Assembly (NCBI GenBank): GCA_905199445.1 | Contig: CAJKGK010000020.1 | Span: forward strand, 5,058 to 69,057 | DNA length: 64,000 bases | Source of the DNA: an uncultured Lachnospiraceae bacterium | GTDB taxonomy: Bacteria; Bacillota; Clostridia; Lachnospirales; Lachnospiraceae | Reading direction: 5' to 3' | Part shown: piece after piece, positions 45,078-54,011 of the stretch | Layout of the letters: every line of letters begins with the position of its first letter | How positions within the stretch are numbered: the stretch's first letter is position 1 | Made by a program: the position numbers and the translations under genes | Notes under the pieces: generated by a model | Database searches by the model: none | Told to the model about the DNA's origin: nothing | Seen by the model: the letters and a program-made list of their open reading frames with translations, nothing else

Positions 45078-46847
45078 ATGAAAACATCGGAAGAACTAAA
45101 AAGTCTTCTGGAAAAAATTGACCACAGGGGATATCCCGCCTATAAAGAAACACGGGGAAGCTACCAATTTCCAGGATATATTTTGTCTATTGACCATGTT
45201 CAGGGGGATCCGTTTGCTTCCCCATCTAAAGTCAGCATCCATGTCCAGGGACGTCAAGGCGGCTTTCCGTCCAGGCTTTATGACAAGCCATGGAAGCAGA
45301 CTGCCCTGGAAGATGCGCTGCTCCGTGAATTTTCCCGCCAGATCGAAACCTTTTCCTTTAAGGCCCGGGGATCGGGAAAAAGCGGTCTGATCAGTGTGAG
45401 CACATGTGGTCAGGAAGTGCTCTCCCGCTCGGCCTGCAGCATCGACCGCACCTCCGGGAAAATCACTTTACGCCTTGAAGTCGGCTTTCCGGCCAATGGA
45501 CGCACCATCAATGCCGGTGAGCTTTCCAGAATATTATTCCAGTTCTTACCTTCCTGCGTAAAAAAATCATTGTTTTACAGGGCATTGGATACAAAACATC
45601 TTGAAAAAGTCATGGAACTGTCCGAAGATCAGCAGTTTATTCGAAATCAGCTCAGCCATCTTGGACTGACCGCTTTTATTGCCAATGGCTCTATCTTACC
45701 CAGAGCCACCGGTGTTTCCCAAAAACCCCTGAAAAATGCCCGGCCGTTTCTTGCTCCGCCTTCTATGTCTGTTACCCTGAATCTGCCCTACGCCGGTTCT
45801 GTCACAGGCATGGGGATTAAGTCCGGTGTAACCTTAATTGTAGGCGGTGGTTATCATGGCAAATCTACCCTTCTGGAGGCACTGGAACGTGGCGTTTATA
45901 ATCACATTTCCGGTGATGGTCGGGAATTGGTCATCACCGATCCGTCTGCCGTAAAAATCCGTGCCGAAGATGGCAGAAGTATTCATCAGGTGGACATTTC
46001 CCTGTTCATTAATGATCTTCCCAACGGCAAAAACACACACAATTTTGATACTGAGAATGCCAGCGGCAGTACTTCTCAGGCTGCCAATATTGTGGAGGCC
46101 ATAGAGGCAGGCACCCGGCTTATGCTGATCGATGAAGATACAAGTGCTTCCAACTTTATGGTCCGAGATGCCCTAATGGAAAGTGTGGTTTCAGCGGACA
46201 GTGAGCCCATTACACCGTTAATCCACCGAATCCGCAGTCTGTATACGGATTTTAGCATCTCCTCTATTATCGTAGCCGGCAGCTGCGGTGCTTATTTTGA
46301 TCAGGCTGACTGTGTGATACAGATGGACCGGTATGAACCCAGAGAAATCACAGATCTGGCACATAAGAAAGCTGAGGAATTTCAAAAAATAATAGCCTCG
46401 GATAACGGTCCAGGCCGCTCGTTTTGTCAATCAGACAGTCATGATCGTTTCATCCCTCTGGTCCAGCCTCAGTTTGACCGCTTTCCAAGATCCCCCTATC
46501 TCCAGGCCTCTGAACCTGACCGTCAGGCCAAAATCAGAGTAAACGGCAAAGACGGTGTTTCCATAGGCAAATCCTTGATCGATTTAAGATACACGGAGCA
46601 GCTGGTAGATTCCGAACAGCTTATGGCGCTGGGCTATATGTTGGATTATGCCCGCAGACATTTTATGGATGGTCAAACCACGCTCACTGCGGTTATTTCC
46701 CAACTGGAAGTGCTGATTAATCAGAAAGGTCTGGCCAGTATTTGTGAAGGAAACTATCTTCCGGCCGGTCTGGCCATGCCCCGGCGCCAGGAAATATTCG
46801 CCTGTTTCAACAGATGCAGAGAATTAAATTTCAACAGAAAACAGTAA
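45078..46847 (+). CDS. ABC-class ATPase domain protein (PF09818-like)
   Basis: The 589-residue soluble protein belongs to the predicted ABC-class ATPase family also found in trypanosome mitochondria. Walker A is GGGYHGKSTLLEALERGVYNHI (near 255), Walker B LMLIDEDTSASNFM (near 350), with the N-terminal domain MGPLKSYRG-like region replaced by DHRGYPAYKETRGSYQF. No membrane segments, so it is not a transporter; an RNA-related role is proposed for the family. AGAGGA SD; probably co-transcribed with the permease gene upstream. Confidence 0.85.
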   Translation: MKTSEELKSLLEKIDHRGYPAYKETRGSYQFPGYILSIDHVQGDPFASPSKVSIHVQGRQGGFPSRLYDKPWKQTALEDALLREFSRQIETFSFKARGSGKSGLISVSTCGQEVLSRSACSIDRTSGKITLRLEVGFPANGRTINAGELSRILFQFLPSCVKKSLFYRALDTKHLEKVMELSEDQQFIRNQLSHLGLTAFIANGSILPRATGVSQKPLKNARPFLAPPSMSVTLNLPYAGSVTGMGIKSGVTLIVGGGYHGKSTLLEALERGVYNHISGDGRELVITDPSAVKIRAEDGRSIHQVDISLFINDLPNGKNTHNFDTENASGSTSQAANIVEAIEAGTRLMLIDEDTSASNFMVRDALMESVVSADSEPITPLIHRIRSLYTDFSISSIIVAGSCGAYFDQADCVIQMDRYEPREITDLAHKKAEEFQKIIASDNGPGRSFCQSDSHDRFIPLVQPQFDRFPRSPYLQASEPDRQAKIRVNGKDGVSIGKSLIDLRYTEQLVDSEQLMALGYMLDYARRHFMDGQTTLTAVISQLEVLINQKGLASICEGNYLPAGLAMPRRQEIFACFNRCRELNFNRKQ

Positions 46848-46857
46848 AATATGTCAA

Positions 46858-46908
46858 AAAGCATTGATTCCGTATCCGCCACTCAGGCCATACGAAATCA
46901 ATGCTTCC
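46858..46908 (-). terminator. Terminator (minus-strand reading favoured)
   Basis: AAGCATTGATT-CGTAT pairs with ATACG-AATCAATGCTT (one mismatch) around a 14-nt loop. On the minus strand it runs into TTTTTGACATATTTT, so it ends the trmB/small-ORF transcript; on the plus side the T run is missing, so it may end the ATPase transcript only partly. Confidence 0.75.
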
Positions 46909-46944
46909 CATTTCGTCAGAGCTATTGTTTTTCTTGTGATCGGA

Positions 46945-47094
46945 TTATTTTTTCTTCTGAAAACCCCCGAATTCATTAATTGTTTTCTCAACTTCTTTTA
47001 AAGACCGAAGCATATGATTACATTTTTTCGCCATACATTTATGATCATAAACGGCCAGAGTGATTTTCTTGTGCAGTTCCCTGCCAATGCTCAT
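46945..47094 (-). CDS. Small basic protein, 49 residues, unknown function
   Basis: ATG at 47094, SD GGGAGTG 5 nt ahead, TAA at 46945. The product starts MSIGRELHKKITLAVYDHKC and is rich in Lys, with CMAKKCNHML (two Cys and His, a possible metal or redox site) and the C-terminus GGFQKKK. It follows trmB on the same strand by about 60 bp and is followed by a terminator with a proper T run. I do not recognise a family. Gene status is supported by SD, position and terminator, not by homology. Confidence 0.6.
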   Translation of the reverse strand: MSIGRELHKKITLAVYDHKCMAKKCNHMLRSLKEVEKTINEFGGFQKKK

Positions 47095-47155
47095 CGGATC
47101 ACTCCCGGAATATTTTTTGTTTATAGTTCTATTCTATGCCAATCGACCAAATCCG

Positions 47156-47809
47156 TTACTTTTCGTGGGTTCTAAACGCAGTCAGACGACAAATGGGATT
47201 GCCCTTGGCTGTAAATTTCTCCTCATATTCGGTCATCACATTCCCCTTCACATATGCGCTGTGATGGAGATCAAATGTATGATTTTCCAGAATCCATCCG
47301 GCTTCACCGACCTGTTCCAGAGAAAAATCAAACAACGGGCGGTTATCTGTCTTAAAAATCACCCTTCCGTCTTCCTGGAGAAAACGATCATAGCGGGCCA
47401 AAAACTCTTTTGAGGTCAGACGGCGTTTCGCATGGCGATCCTTTGGCCACGGATCCGAAAAATTCAAATAAATACCGGCAATTTCATTTTCTGCAAATGC
47501 ATCACAAATATTTTCAGCATCCATACGTATAAATTTCAGGTTACTGCCTTCAAATTCCTCCATCTTCTCAAGCGCCCGCACAAGAACGCTGGAATATTTC
47601 TCAATGCCAATATAATTGTACTGCGGATTCTGTCTGGCCATTTCCAGAATAAATTTCCCCTTGCCCATTCCCACTTCAATATAGATGGGATGGTCATTGC
47701 CAAATACTTCATTCCAGCGTCCCTTATATTGTGCCATCTCCTCCTCCAGAATCACATAGTCACTGGCGGCAATGGTTTCTCTTGAACCTTTTACATTTCG
47801 TAATCTCAT
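47156..47809 (-). CDS. trmB: tRNA (guanine-N7-)-methyltransferase
   Basis: The 217-residue class I methyltransferase has the SAM-binding IYIEVGMGKGKFILEMAR, then MDAENI and the signature LNFSDPWPKDRHAKRRL that positions the tRNA. It makes m7G46 in tRNAs. GGAGG SD 7 nt before the ATG. The C-terminus FTAKGNPICRLTAFR matches TrmB. A small ORF follows. Confidence 0.95.
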   Translation of the reverse strand: MRLRNVKGSRETIAASDYVILEEEMAQYKGRWNEVFGNDHPIYIEVGMGKGKFILEMARQNPQYNYIGIEKYSSVLVRALEKMEEFEGSNLKFIRMDAENICDAFAENEIAGIYLNFSDPWPKDRHAKRRLTSKEFLARYDRFLQEDGRVIFKTDNRPLFDFSLEQVGEAGWILENHTFDLHHSAYVKGNVMTEYEEKFTAKGNPICRLTAFRTHEK

Positions 47810-47918
47810 GATTGAACCTCCGTTTTAGACTTCATATACTATTGGCTATATTACATTAATTACAGCGGCCCCGTCAAGAAGCAAATATAATCACGCTTTC
47901 GTATCAATCACGCCTCAG

Positions 47919-47947
47919 TTGACTTTTTCGACATTATTCGGTAAGAT
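47919..47947 (+). promoter_or_regulatory. Promoter of the D,D-carboxypeptidase gene
   Basis: TTGACT (47919-47924), 17-bp spacer, TAAGAT (47942-47947). Its position rules out the earlier in-frame start at 47919. Confidence 0.7.
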
Positions 47948-47987
47948 GTCATGGAGAAACGACATTTATGGGAGGTTCCAAATATTT

Positions 47988-49481
47988 ATGAAGCGATTCA
48001 TCTTCGTTTTTCTTGCCCTGCTGCTTGCACTGTGCCCGTCTGTTTCTGCCGCAGCCGCATCAGACCCGCTGTTTTCCCAGACCGCCTCAGGTGACCAAAA
48101 CCAGCCAGCCGATGCCAACACACAGACAGAGGCCCCTGAAGCTCAGGCGCCGGAAGAATCTGAGACTCAGGCTGAAACAGAACTTCAGCCGGTGCTTTTA
48201 GATACAGATCAGGTATCTACAGAGGATATTTTAATGTATGCTTCAGCATGTATTGTCATGGACACCAATACCGGTGCCATTCTTTACTACAAAAATATGC
48301 TGGATCGAAAATATCCGGCCAGTACAACAAAAATCATGACAACCCTGCTGGCCTTAGACCGCACTTCCATGGCAGACACAATTACATTTTCTGAAAATGC
48401 GATTAACAGCATTACCTGGGACAGTTCCAATATGGAGCTAAAGGCGGGAAACAGCCTGACTCTGGAAGAAACCCTCTACGGTATCATGCTGGCCTCGGCC
48501 AATGAAGCTTCCAACGGCCTTGCAGAATATGTCTCCGGAAGTATGGAGACGTTTGCCGCAGACATGACCGATTATGCAATCCAGCTTGGCTGCCGCAGAA
48601 CCCATTTTACCAACCCCAGCGGTCTACATGATGATCAGCATTATACAACAGCCAAAGACATGGCCATCATCGCCAGCGCGGCCGCTCATAATGAAACATT
48701 TCGCCAGATTTCCGGATCTGCTGTTTATACCATTGAAAACCCGGGGTTTAAGGTTATGGAGCCGGAGACAGGGGAAAGCAGTACAGGTGACGCCGCTGCT
48801 GATCATACAGTCTCTGATAACACACAGACCGAAGGCGGCGATCTGATTCCACAGCCGTATACACTGTACAACCATCATAAAATGGTGAATCATACCTATC
48901 CTTATGAATACTGCTACGGCGGGAAAACAGGATACACAGAGGAGGCCCGAAATACGCTGGTAACCTTTGCCAGCAAGGATCAAATGGATCTGGTCTGTGT
49001 TGTTTTAGACTGCCCGGGTGGAAAAAACTATATTTATATGGATACAGAAAAAGCGCTTAATTACTGTTTCGATCATTATGATCAGCTAAACGCAGAATAT
49101 CTGGCACGATGTGAAGCATCCAAACGTATGGATTTCACTGTATTTGACTGGTACACCATGGCCACACCGCTGGCAGCTGAAGAAATGTTTTTCCCGTTTG
49201 CCAAACAAAGTTTTGAAATCTATAAACCGCTGGCATTAAACAAGGCCGACCAAAAAGCTTTAAACAATGCCATCGAAAACAAATCTATTGAAGAATTTAT
49301 AGATTACTCCAGAGCCCATGATTATAAACCATTAATGATTGCCGCATCAATACTTGTCATCGCCCTGATCATTCTGACACTGCTTGTCATTAAATTGTGG
49401 CATGTTCTCAAGCGAAAACGCAGTCGAATCCGCTATCAACGGCTTCGCAAAAAACGAATGGAAGAAGACATCGACCAATAA
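47988..49481 (+). CDS. D-alanyl-D-alanine carboxypeptidase (penicillin-binding protein, S11)
   Basis: The 497-residue protein has a signal peptide, a Gln/Glu/Pro/Ala linker, then the serine-protease-type PBP core: SxxK in YPASTTKIMT, SxN in LASANEASNG and KTG in GGKTGYTEEA. A C-terminal domain is followed by a membrane helix (PLMIAASILVIALIILTLLVI) and a basic tail, so it is anchored outside the cell like DacF/PBP5. It trims the terminal D-Ala of peptidoglycan stems. The ATG at 47988 has GGGAGG 12 nt ahead, a long but usable spacing. Confidence 0.9.
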   Translation: MKRFIFVFLALLLALCPSVSAAAASDPLFSQTASGDQNQPADANTQTEAPEAQAPEESETQAETELQPVLLDTDQVSTEDILMYASACIVMDTNTGAILYYKNMLDRKYPASTTKIMTTLLALDRTSMADTITFSENAINSITWDSSNMELKAGNSLTLEETLYGIMLASANEASNGLAEYVSGSMETFAADMTDYAIQLGCRRTHFTNPSGLHDDQHYTTAKDMAIIASAAAHNETFRQISGSAVYTIENPGFKVMEPETGESSTGDAAADHTVSDNTQTEGGDLIPQPYTLYNHHKMVNHTYPYEYCYGGKTGYTEEARNTLVTFASKDQMDLVCVVLDCPGGKNYIYMDTEKALNYCFDHYDQLNAEYLARCEASKRMDFTVFDWYTMATPLAAEEMFFPFAKQSFEIYKPLALNKADQKALNNAIENKSIEEFIDYSRAHDYKPLMIAASILVIALIILTLLVIKLWHVLKRKRSRIRYQRLRKKRMEEDIDQ

Positions 49482-49486
49482 TCAAA

Positions 49487-49518
49487 CTGCCGTACAGAAA
49501 AATACTTCTGTACGGCAG
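49487..49518. terminator. Hairpin between convergent genes
   Basis: Perfect 13-bp stem CTGCCGTACAGAA / TTCTGTACGGCAG with a 6-nt loop, immediately after the carboxypeptidase stop. T runs on either side are weak, so termination strength is uncertain. Confidence 0.6.
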
Positions 49519-49564
49519 ATGATAATAACACTTAAGATATTTGCTAAGCTTCCTGAAATAAGAC

Positions 49565-50431
49565 TTACGGTACAATAACCTCCACGGCCTCAGGCACACA
49601 TTCCAGCTCCAGAGGAAGTGTACCAAACATTTCTCCATCCGCATTTACCGGCGCCTGAATATCGTTTATACTATGTATTTTAATCTTCTTTGTTTTAAAC
49701 CGCCTCACATGAGGCGCTTGATCATGGTTATTTCTGGAAGATTTCCATATAGCCCTGACAAACTGTGCCATTGGCATTTTTTCGAAAATCAGAACTTCCA
49801 TCAGGCCGTCACAGTCAGCCGGACGACTGTTATTTACAGAAAACATAACCGTATCCCTCGTCCCCGTAAATTCCTCAGAATCAAAATACAAATCCATAGA
49901 GGTAAAAAACTGACCGGGAAGGGTTTTAAGTCCCTCCAGAAAATACGCTTTTCTTCCCAAAACGGCTTTTGTCTCCCCATCCGCTCGATAACTGAGATCT
50001 GTTCCTATCCCTCCGGCAACAGTATTGATAAAATACTGACCATTGATTCTTCCGATATCCACTGCCACTGTTTTAAAAGCTTTAATCATCTGGCAGAAAT
50101 CCTCTTTTCCCGAAGGCAGCCGCAAAGAATCCGCAAAGCTGTTTTCAAGTCCTACAGATAAAACGGCTAACGGAATACGGCTTCCACTTTTAATAACACC
50201 ATTAACCACATCATTAACCGTTCCATCACCACCGACTGCGACAATAAAATCATATTGTCCATATCTGAGGGAAGCAGTTGCAGCCCGGGCATCATACCTT
50301 TGCTTTGTATAAGCGACATCCACCTGATTAATAATGCCATTCAATACCAGGCATCCGATAATCCCCTCCACTTCATTCCAGAAATTCTGACGTCCGGAAG
50401 CAGGATTTAAGACAAATAACGCTTTTTTCAC
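49565..50431 (-). CDS. Diacylglycerol kinase-family lipid kinase (YegS/DagK type)
   Basis: The 288-residue protein starts MKKALFVLNPASGRQNFW and has the catalytic glycine motif IVAVGGDGTVNDVVNG, then GIGTDLSYRADGETK and VNADGEMFGTLPLELE at the end. It phosphorylates a lipid such as diacylglycerol, recycling it to phosphatidic acid. The start is GTG at 50431 with GGAG 7 nt ahead. It follows the exonuclease gene by 29 bp, so an operon is likely. Confidence 0.9.
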   Translation of the reverse strand: MKKALFVLNPASGRQNFWNEVEGIIGCLVLNGIINQVDVAYTKQRYDARAATASLRYGQYDFIVAVGGDGTVNDVVNGVIKSGSRIPLAVLSVGLENSFADSLRLPSGKEDFCQMIKAFKTVAVDIGRINGQYFINTVAGGIGTDLSYRADGETKAVLGRKAYFLEGLKTLPGQFFTSMDLYFDSEEFTGTRDTVMFSVNNSRPADCDGLMEVLIFEKMPMAQFVRAIWKSSRNNHDQAPHVRRFKTKKIKIHSINDIQAPVNADGEMFGTLPLELECVPEAVEVIVP

Positions 50432-50460
50432 CGACAGACTCCTTTTCTTTCCATCATATG

Positions 50461-51417
50461 CTAAGCGTCCCTATGACGTTTCTCACGACGTTTCTTCGTC
50501 ACTTCTTTTTTCATCTCCCGAATGCGCATGGCCTCTTCCCCGTCAATTAAACGAAGGGTCTTCACTACAAAAAGACGGTCATTATCTGTTTTTTTAAAAC
50601 GGATCTTACCACGCAGCAACCCATGCTCCCGGCATTGTGCCAGGCAATAATACACCTTATTCTTACCGAGAAACCAGTGCATTTTTTTCATTGCAGGCTT
50701 ACCACACCGATAGCATCTGGTAGCGCGCACCTCTTTGTCACTCATCGCTTCTTCTTTAGAATTAAATTCTTTGGATACATATTTATAATGGGTATCATAA
50801 ACAAGATGAATCTCATCTTCTCTTCTCTGTGGGTTTTGAAAATAATCAACGGAATACATACGCTGGGCATCTGACAATTTCATTCTCTGAAAAATCTCAG
50901 CAGTGTAACGGGCATCTGACAAGGCACGATGAAAGCCCTCCTGTTTTTCTATTTTCAGTAAATCGACTGCTGTTTCCAATGCACAGGACAGACGCTTTTG
51001 AGGATCTAGTAAATTTCTGAACAGCTTTTGTACATTATAATATTTAATCGGTCCGACAAGTAAATCATCCAGTTTGTAAAATTTCATATTTCTCTGAAGC
51101 TCTGTAAGATCCATATCGCCCCAGGTACAGAACATAAACGCCTCACCGCACCAAAGAATAAAATCTACAATTGTATGAGGAAATAATTCACCCTGATCCA
51201 GTTCTTCCTGGGTAAATCCTGTCAGCTCCTGAGTCACATAATTTAAAGACCTATAAACTTTTGGCCGGATAACCCCGTGAAATTCCTCAACAAACTGTCT
51301 TTTTTCATTTAATTTGACTGCACCGATCTCAATAATTTCAAAAGGCAGCTTTTTATTGGTGCTGCCTTTGCCATATGCGCTCTGATTCCATTCAAAATCT
51401 ACAACAATATAATCCAT
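50461..51417 (-). CDS. DEDDh-type 3'-5' exonuclease with C-terminal zinc ribbon
   Basis: The 318-residue protein has exonuclease motif I in IVVDFEWNQ, the central CTWGDMDLTEL, and motif III HRALSDARYTAEIF, of the RNase T/DNA polymerase epsilon superfamily (KapD-like). After residue 230 a CYRCGKPAMKK ... YYCLAQCREHG cluster suggests a zinc ribbon, then a basic tail (KKEVTKKRREKRHRD), consistent with nucleic-acid binding. The exact substrate (RNA or DNA) is not clear. SD AAAGG is 11 nt from the ATG. Confidence 0.82.
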   Translation of the reverse strand: MDYIVVDFEWNQSAYGKGSTNKKLPFEIIEIGAVKLNEKRQFVEEFHGVIRPKVYRSLNYVTQELTGFTQEELDQGELFPHTIVDFILWCGEAFMFCTWGDMDLTELQRNMKFYKLDDLLVGPIKYYNVQKLFRNLLDPQKRLSCALETAVDLLKIEKQEGFHRALSDARYTAEIFQRMKLSDAQRMYSVDYFQNPQRREDEIHLVYDTHYKYVSKEFNSKEEAMSDKEVRATRCYRCGKPAMKKMHWFLGKNKVYYCLAQCREHGLLRGKIRFKKTDNDRLFVVKTLRLIDGEEAMRIREMKKEVTKKRREKRHRDA

Positions 51418-51463
51418 GGGTCCATATACCTTTCAATTATTTGCTCCCCCATATCAAAAGGCC

Positions 51464-52105
51464 TTACAGCCTGGAATAGCCATAGCTGTTTACAATGGCT
51501 TCCACCCGGATTCCCTGTTTACACAATGGACATTCATTGTGCGAATAAGCCTTGTACTGAGGCAGATCCGCATCGGTAAAAATCGTGTTGACTTCCAGAC
51601 CGTGAATATTGGACACTGCACTGAAAATCGCAGATATCCCGCATACACTGCCCCCATAATATTCAATACATTCCAATGCACGGTTAATCGTCTTTCCGGT
51701 TGTTGTACTGGCCACCAAAAGCAGCACCTGCATATTTTTAATCATACGCTGCGTATTGTCTCTGAAAATCATCTGGCCCATCTGATTAAACTCCGGAGTT
51801 ATAATCGAAATATTTTTCCCATTATTAATGGACATTACACTGTTATCGGCCAAAACTTCCGCCATAAATGCACCGATCACTTCCGTACCGTCAAGACATA
51901 CAATGGTATCAATGGAGGTGTTGTTCACATAGGTGGCTGCCAAAGTTCTCGCAGTCTCACGAGCATTATTATGACGGCACTTTACCGTAGACATATCGAT
52001 GTAAACATTAATATGTGAATGGGTTGTGGCAAAATGTCCTTCCATCACCTTAATCCTGGCCTTCGGGTTTCTCTTAGAACGAATATCTCTTAAGTTTGCT
52101 TCCAT
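51464..52105 (-). CDS. Phosphoribosyltransferase family protein (orotate PRT-like)
   Basis: The 213-residue protein has a type I PRTase fold: substrate hood, VCLDGTEVIGAFMAE, and a PRPP-loop-like VLLLVASTTTGKTINRALE (TTTG in place of the DDVxTTG form). The acidic pair before the loop is absent, so activity may differ from true PyrE. A short Cys pair (CPLCKQG) near the C-terminus could bind metal. AGGAGG SD. It sits alone downstream of the duplicated terminator A. Specific reaction unknown. Confidence 0.75.
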   Translation of the reverse strand: MEANLRDIRSKRNPKARIKVMEGHFATTHSHINVYIDMSTVKCRHNNARETARTLAATYVNNTSIDTIVCLDGTEVIGAFMAEVLADNSVMSINNGKNISIITPEFNQMGQMIFRDNTQRMIKNMQVLLLVASTTTGKTINRALECIEYYGGSVCGISAIFSAVSNIHGLEVNTIFTDADLPQYKAYSHNECPLCKQGIRVEAIVNSYGYSRL

Positions 52106-52173
52106 AAATATAACCTCCTCCTGACAGGGTTTTGAATATATTTATTTTATCACAAATTGATTTAAAGAGCCAT

Positions 52174-52241
52174 AAAAATAAAAAGCTTTTTGCCCCAGTC
52201 TTTTTCACTGTCAGGGCAAAAAGCCTTTTCATAAGATCATT
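52174..52241. repeat. 68-bp terminator repeat, copy A
   Basis: Identical over 68 bp to 60382-60449, in the same orientation. It contains a minus-strand terminator (GCTTTTTGCCC / GGGCAAAAAGC followed by TTTTTATTTTT) and includes the stop codon of the MBL-fold gene. The flanking CCATA is shared with a 2-nt indel. Together the copies bracket the 8.2-kb module 3. Confidence 0.95.
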
Positions 52242-53094
52242 TACATTGCCGAACCAAACGCTCACCTTCATCAATTAAGCGCTCTGGATCAAAAGATACC
52301 CGGGCAGCGCCATAAGAAACCGCATGAGATTCTCTGTCTAAAACCACCTTTTCAACCTTGACCTGAGCGGTTCCATCCAAAATACTTTCACAGATATGAA
52401 TACAATCATCTAACACGCGCTCAGGCATAGAAGATACTAAAGGCATTCCTGCATACCCTACATGACCATTGAAATTCCGATCAAATTCCGGTGTATGAGA
52501 TTTAATCTTATATAATGCACCAAGGAGCGTGTTTACACTGCTGTCCATGCATAATAAATTCACATTGCAGGCATCACCGGAAAACAAAATTCTTTCTTTA
52601 TGGTCTATAAACGAGCATCCACCAGGGGTATGCCCCGGAGTCTCGATAACCTCAACCGAACGATCTCCAAGTTCAAAAATCATACCTTCCTTTAGGGGTT
52701 TAATTAGAGGTACATGCATACTGCGCCGAAGATCAGCAGGCGAACAGTCATATACATCATATGCCCCCATATGCCCTAAAAATTCAATATAATCTTCCAG
52801 TTCATCATACGGAATGCAGGACAAAATTTTTGCATCTTTTTCATGAATATAAACGGTTTCAAAAGATGGCGCACCACCCACATGGTCCAGATGACCATGG
52901 GAAATCACGACATCATAAGGAAGGGTTGTCAGCGACTCAACCACTGCCTTTAAGTCTGTCATGCCTACTCCCGTATCAATTAAGAGGGCCCTTTTGCTTC
53001 CTTTAAGCAAATACATCGCCGCCATACCTGCCTCATTAATGACATAGGTATCCTTTGCAATTTCTCCGACCTGATATGTTTTTAATTTTGCCAT
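52237..53094 (-). CDS. Metallo-beta-lactamase-fold hydrolase (module 3)
   Basis: The 285-residue protein has the full two-metal MBL site: HxHxDH in SHGHLDHVGG, His in TPGHTPGG, Asp in LFSGDACN and His in FNGHVGYAG. Lactonases, phosphodiesterases and glyoxalases share this fold; the small-molecule substrate is unknown. GGAGG SD. It follows the YtcP-type permease by 14 bp as the last gene of module 3, so it likely acts on or around the imported compound, where modules 1 and 2 have an esterase at or near this place. Confidence 0.85.
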   Translation of the reverse strand: MAKLKTYQVGEIAKDTYVINEAGMAAMYLLKGSKRALLIDTGVGMTDLKAVVESLTTLPYDVVISHGHLDHVGGAPSFETVYIHEKDAKILSCIPYDELEDYIEFLGHMGAYDVYDCSPADLRRSMHVPLIKPLKEGMIFELGDRSVEVIETPGHTPGGCSFIDHKERILFSGDACNVNLLCMDSSVNTLLGALYKIKSHTPEFDRNFNGHVGYAGMPLVSSMPERVLDDCIHICESILDGTAQVKVEKVVLDRESHAVSYGAARVSFDPERLIDEGERLVRQCK

Positions 53095-53108
53095 TTATAA
53101 ATCCTCCT

Positions 53109-53999
53109 TCAACCTTTGACCGCTCCGATTGTAATGCCTTTTACAAGATATTTCTGGAAAAACGGATAAATGATAAGCATTGGCAATACACCGATGACTG
53201 CAATAGACATTCGTATTCCTGTACTGGGCAGACCGGCCACCATTGAGGATAAATCCGTCCCCATGTTTCCCGCACTGGACAAAAACTGAATGTCACTGAG
53301 AATACGATTTAAAATATTCTGTATTCCGTATAAATCTGTATCTGTAATATAGTAAAGTCCCAATGTCCAGTCATTCCAGTAACCTAAAGCGACCATAAAT
53401 CCCAGAGTTGCCAGAATAGGTTTGGACAGCGGGACAATCATATGCAGCAGGATTTTCCATTCACTGCCGCCGTCAATCTGTACGGATTCAATCAATTCCA
53501 TAGGAATACTTGTCACAAAATATGTACGCATCATAATAATATAAAAAGCATTCATTAAGAGTGCAGGAATAATAAGAGCCGCCAGTGTATTCTTTATATG
53601 AAAAATCTGTGTCCACATCATATAGCTGGGAATAAGCCCGCCATTAAAAAGCATTGTGAAAAAAACAAAAAATGATATTCCTTTTCTAAGAGGCAAATCT
53701 CTTCTTGACAGAGGATATGCAAAAAGTGTTGTTAATAACATACTCCCTGCAGTTCCCACAATCGTTATAAAAATTGATATTCCATAACCGCGTATGATTT
53801 TTCCACCGCTTTGTAATATATAAGTATAAGCTTCCAGGCTTAGCTTTTCAGGAAAAAACGAATAACCATTCTGCATTAATGTGGATTCATCCGTAAAAGA
53901 AGAAACCACGATAAGTAAAAAAGGTATAACGCAAAAAGCCACAAGTAAAATCATAATGATATTTATAACAATTTGCCCTACTTTATTATTTTGTACCAT
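53109..53999 (-). CDS. ABC importer permease, YtcP type (module 3)
   Basis: The 296-residue, six-helix CUT1 permease has the segment GYWNDWTLGLYYI, EAA loop position IESVQIDGGSEWKILLHMIVP (EAA replaced by ESV) and C-terminus FFQKYLVKGITIGAVKG. The upstream GTG at 54008 lies in the SD; the ATG at 53999 with AGGGGTG 6 nt ahead is chosen. Paralogue of 25651. Confidence 0.92.
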   Translation of the reverse strand: MVQNNKVGQIVINIIMILLVAFCVIPFLLIVVSSFTDESTLMQNGYSFFPEKLSLEAYTYILQSGGKIIRGYGISIFITIVGTAGSMLLTTLFAYPLSRRDLPLRKGISFFVFFTMLFNGGLIPSYMMWTQIFHIKNTLAALIIPALLMNAFYIIMMRTYFVTSIPMELIESVQIDGGSEWKILLHMIVPLSKPILATLGFMVALGYWNDWTLGLYYITDTDLYGIQNILNRILSDIQFLSSAGNMGTDLSSMVAGLPSTGIRMSIAVIGVLPMLIIYPFFQKYLVKGITIGAVKG

Positions 54000-54011
54000 C
54001 CATATCACCCC

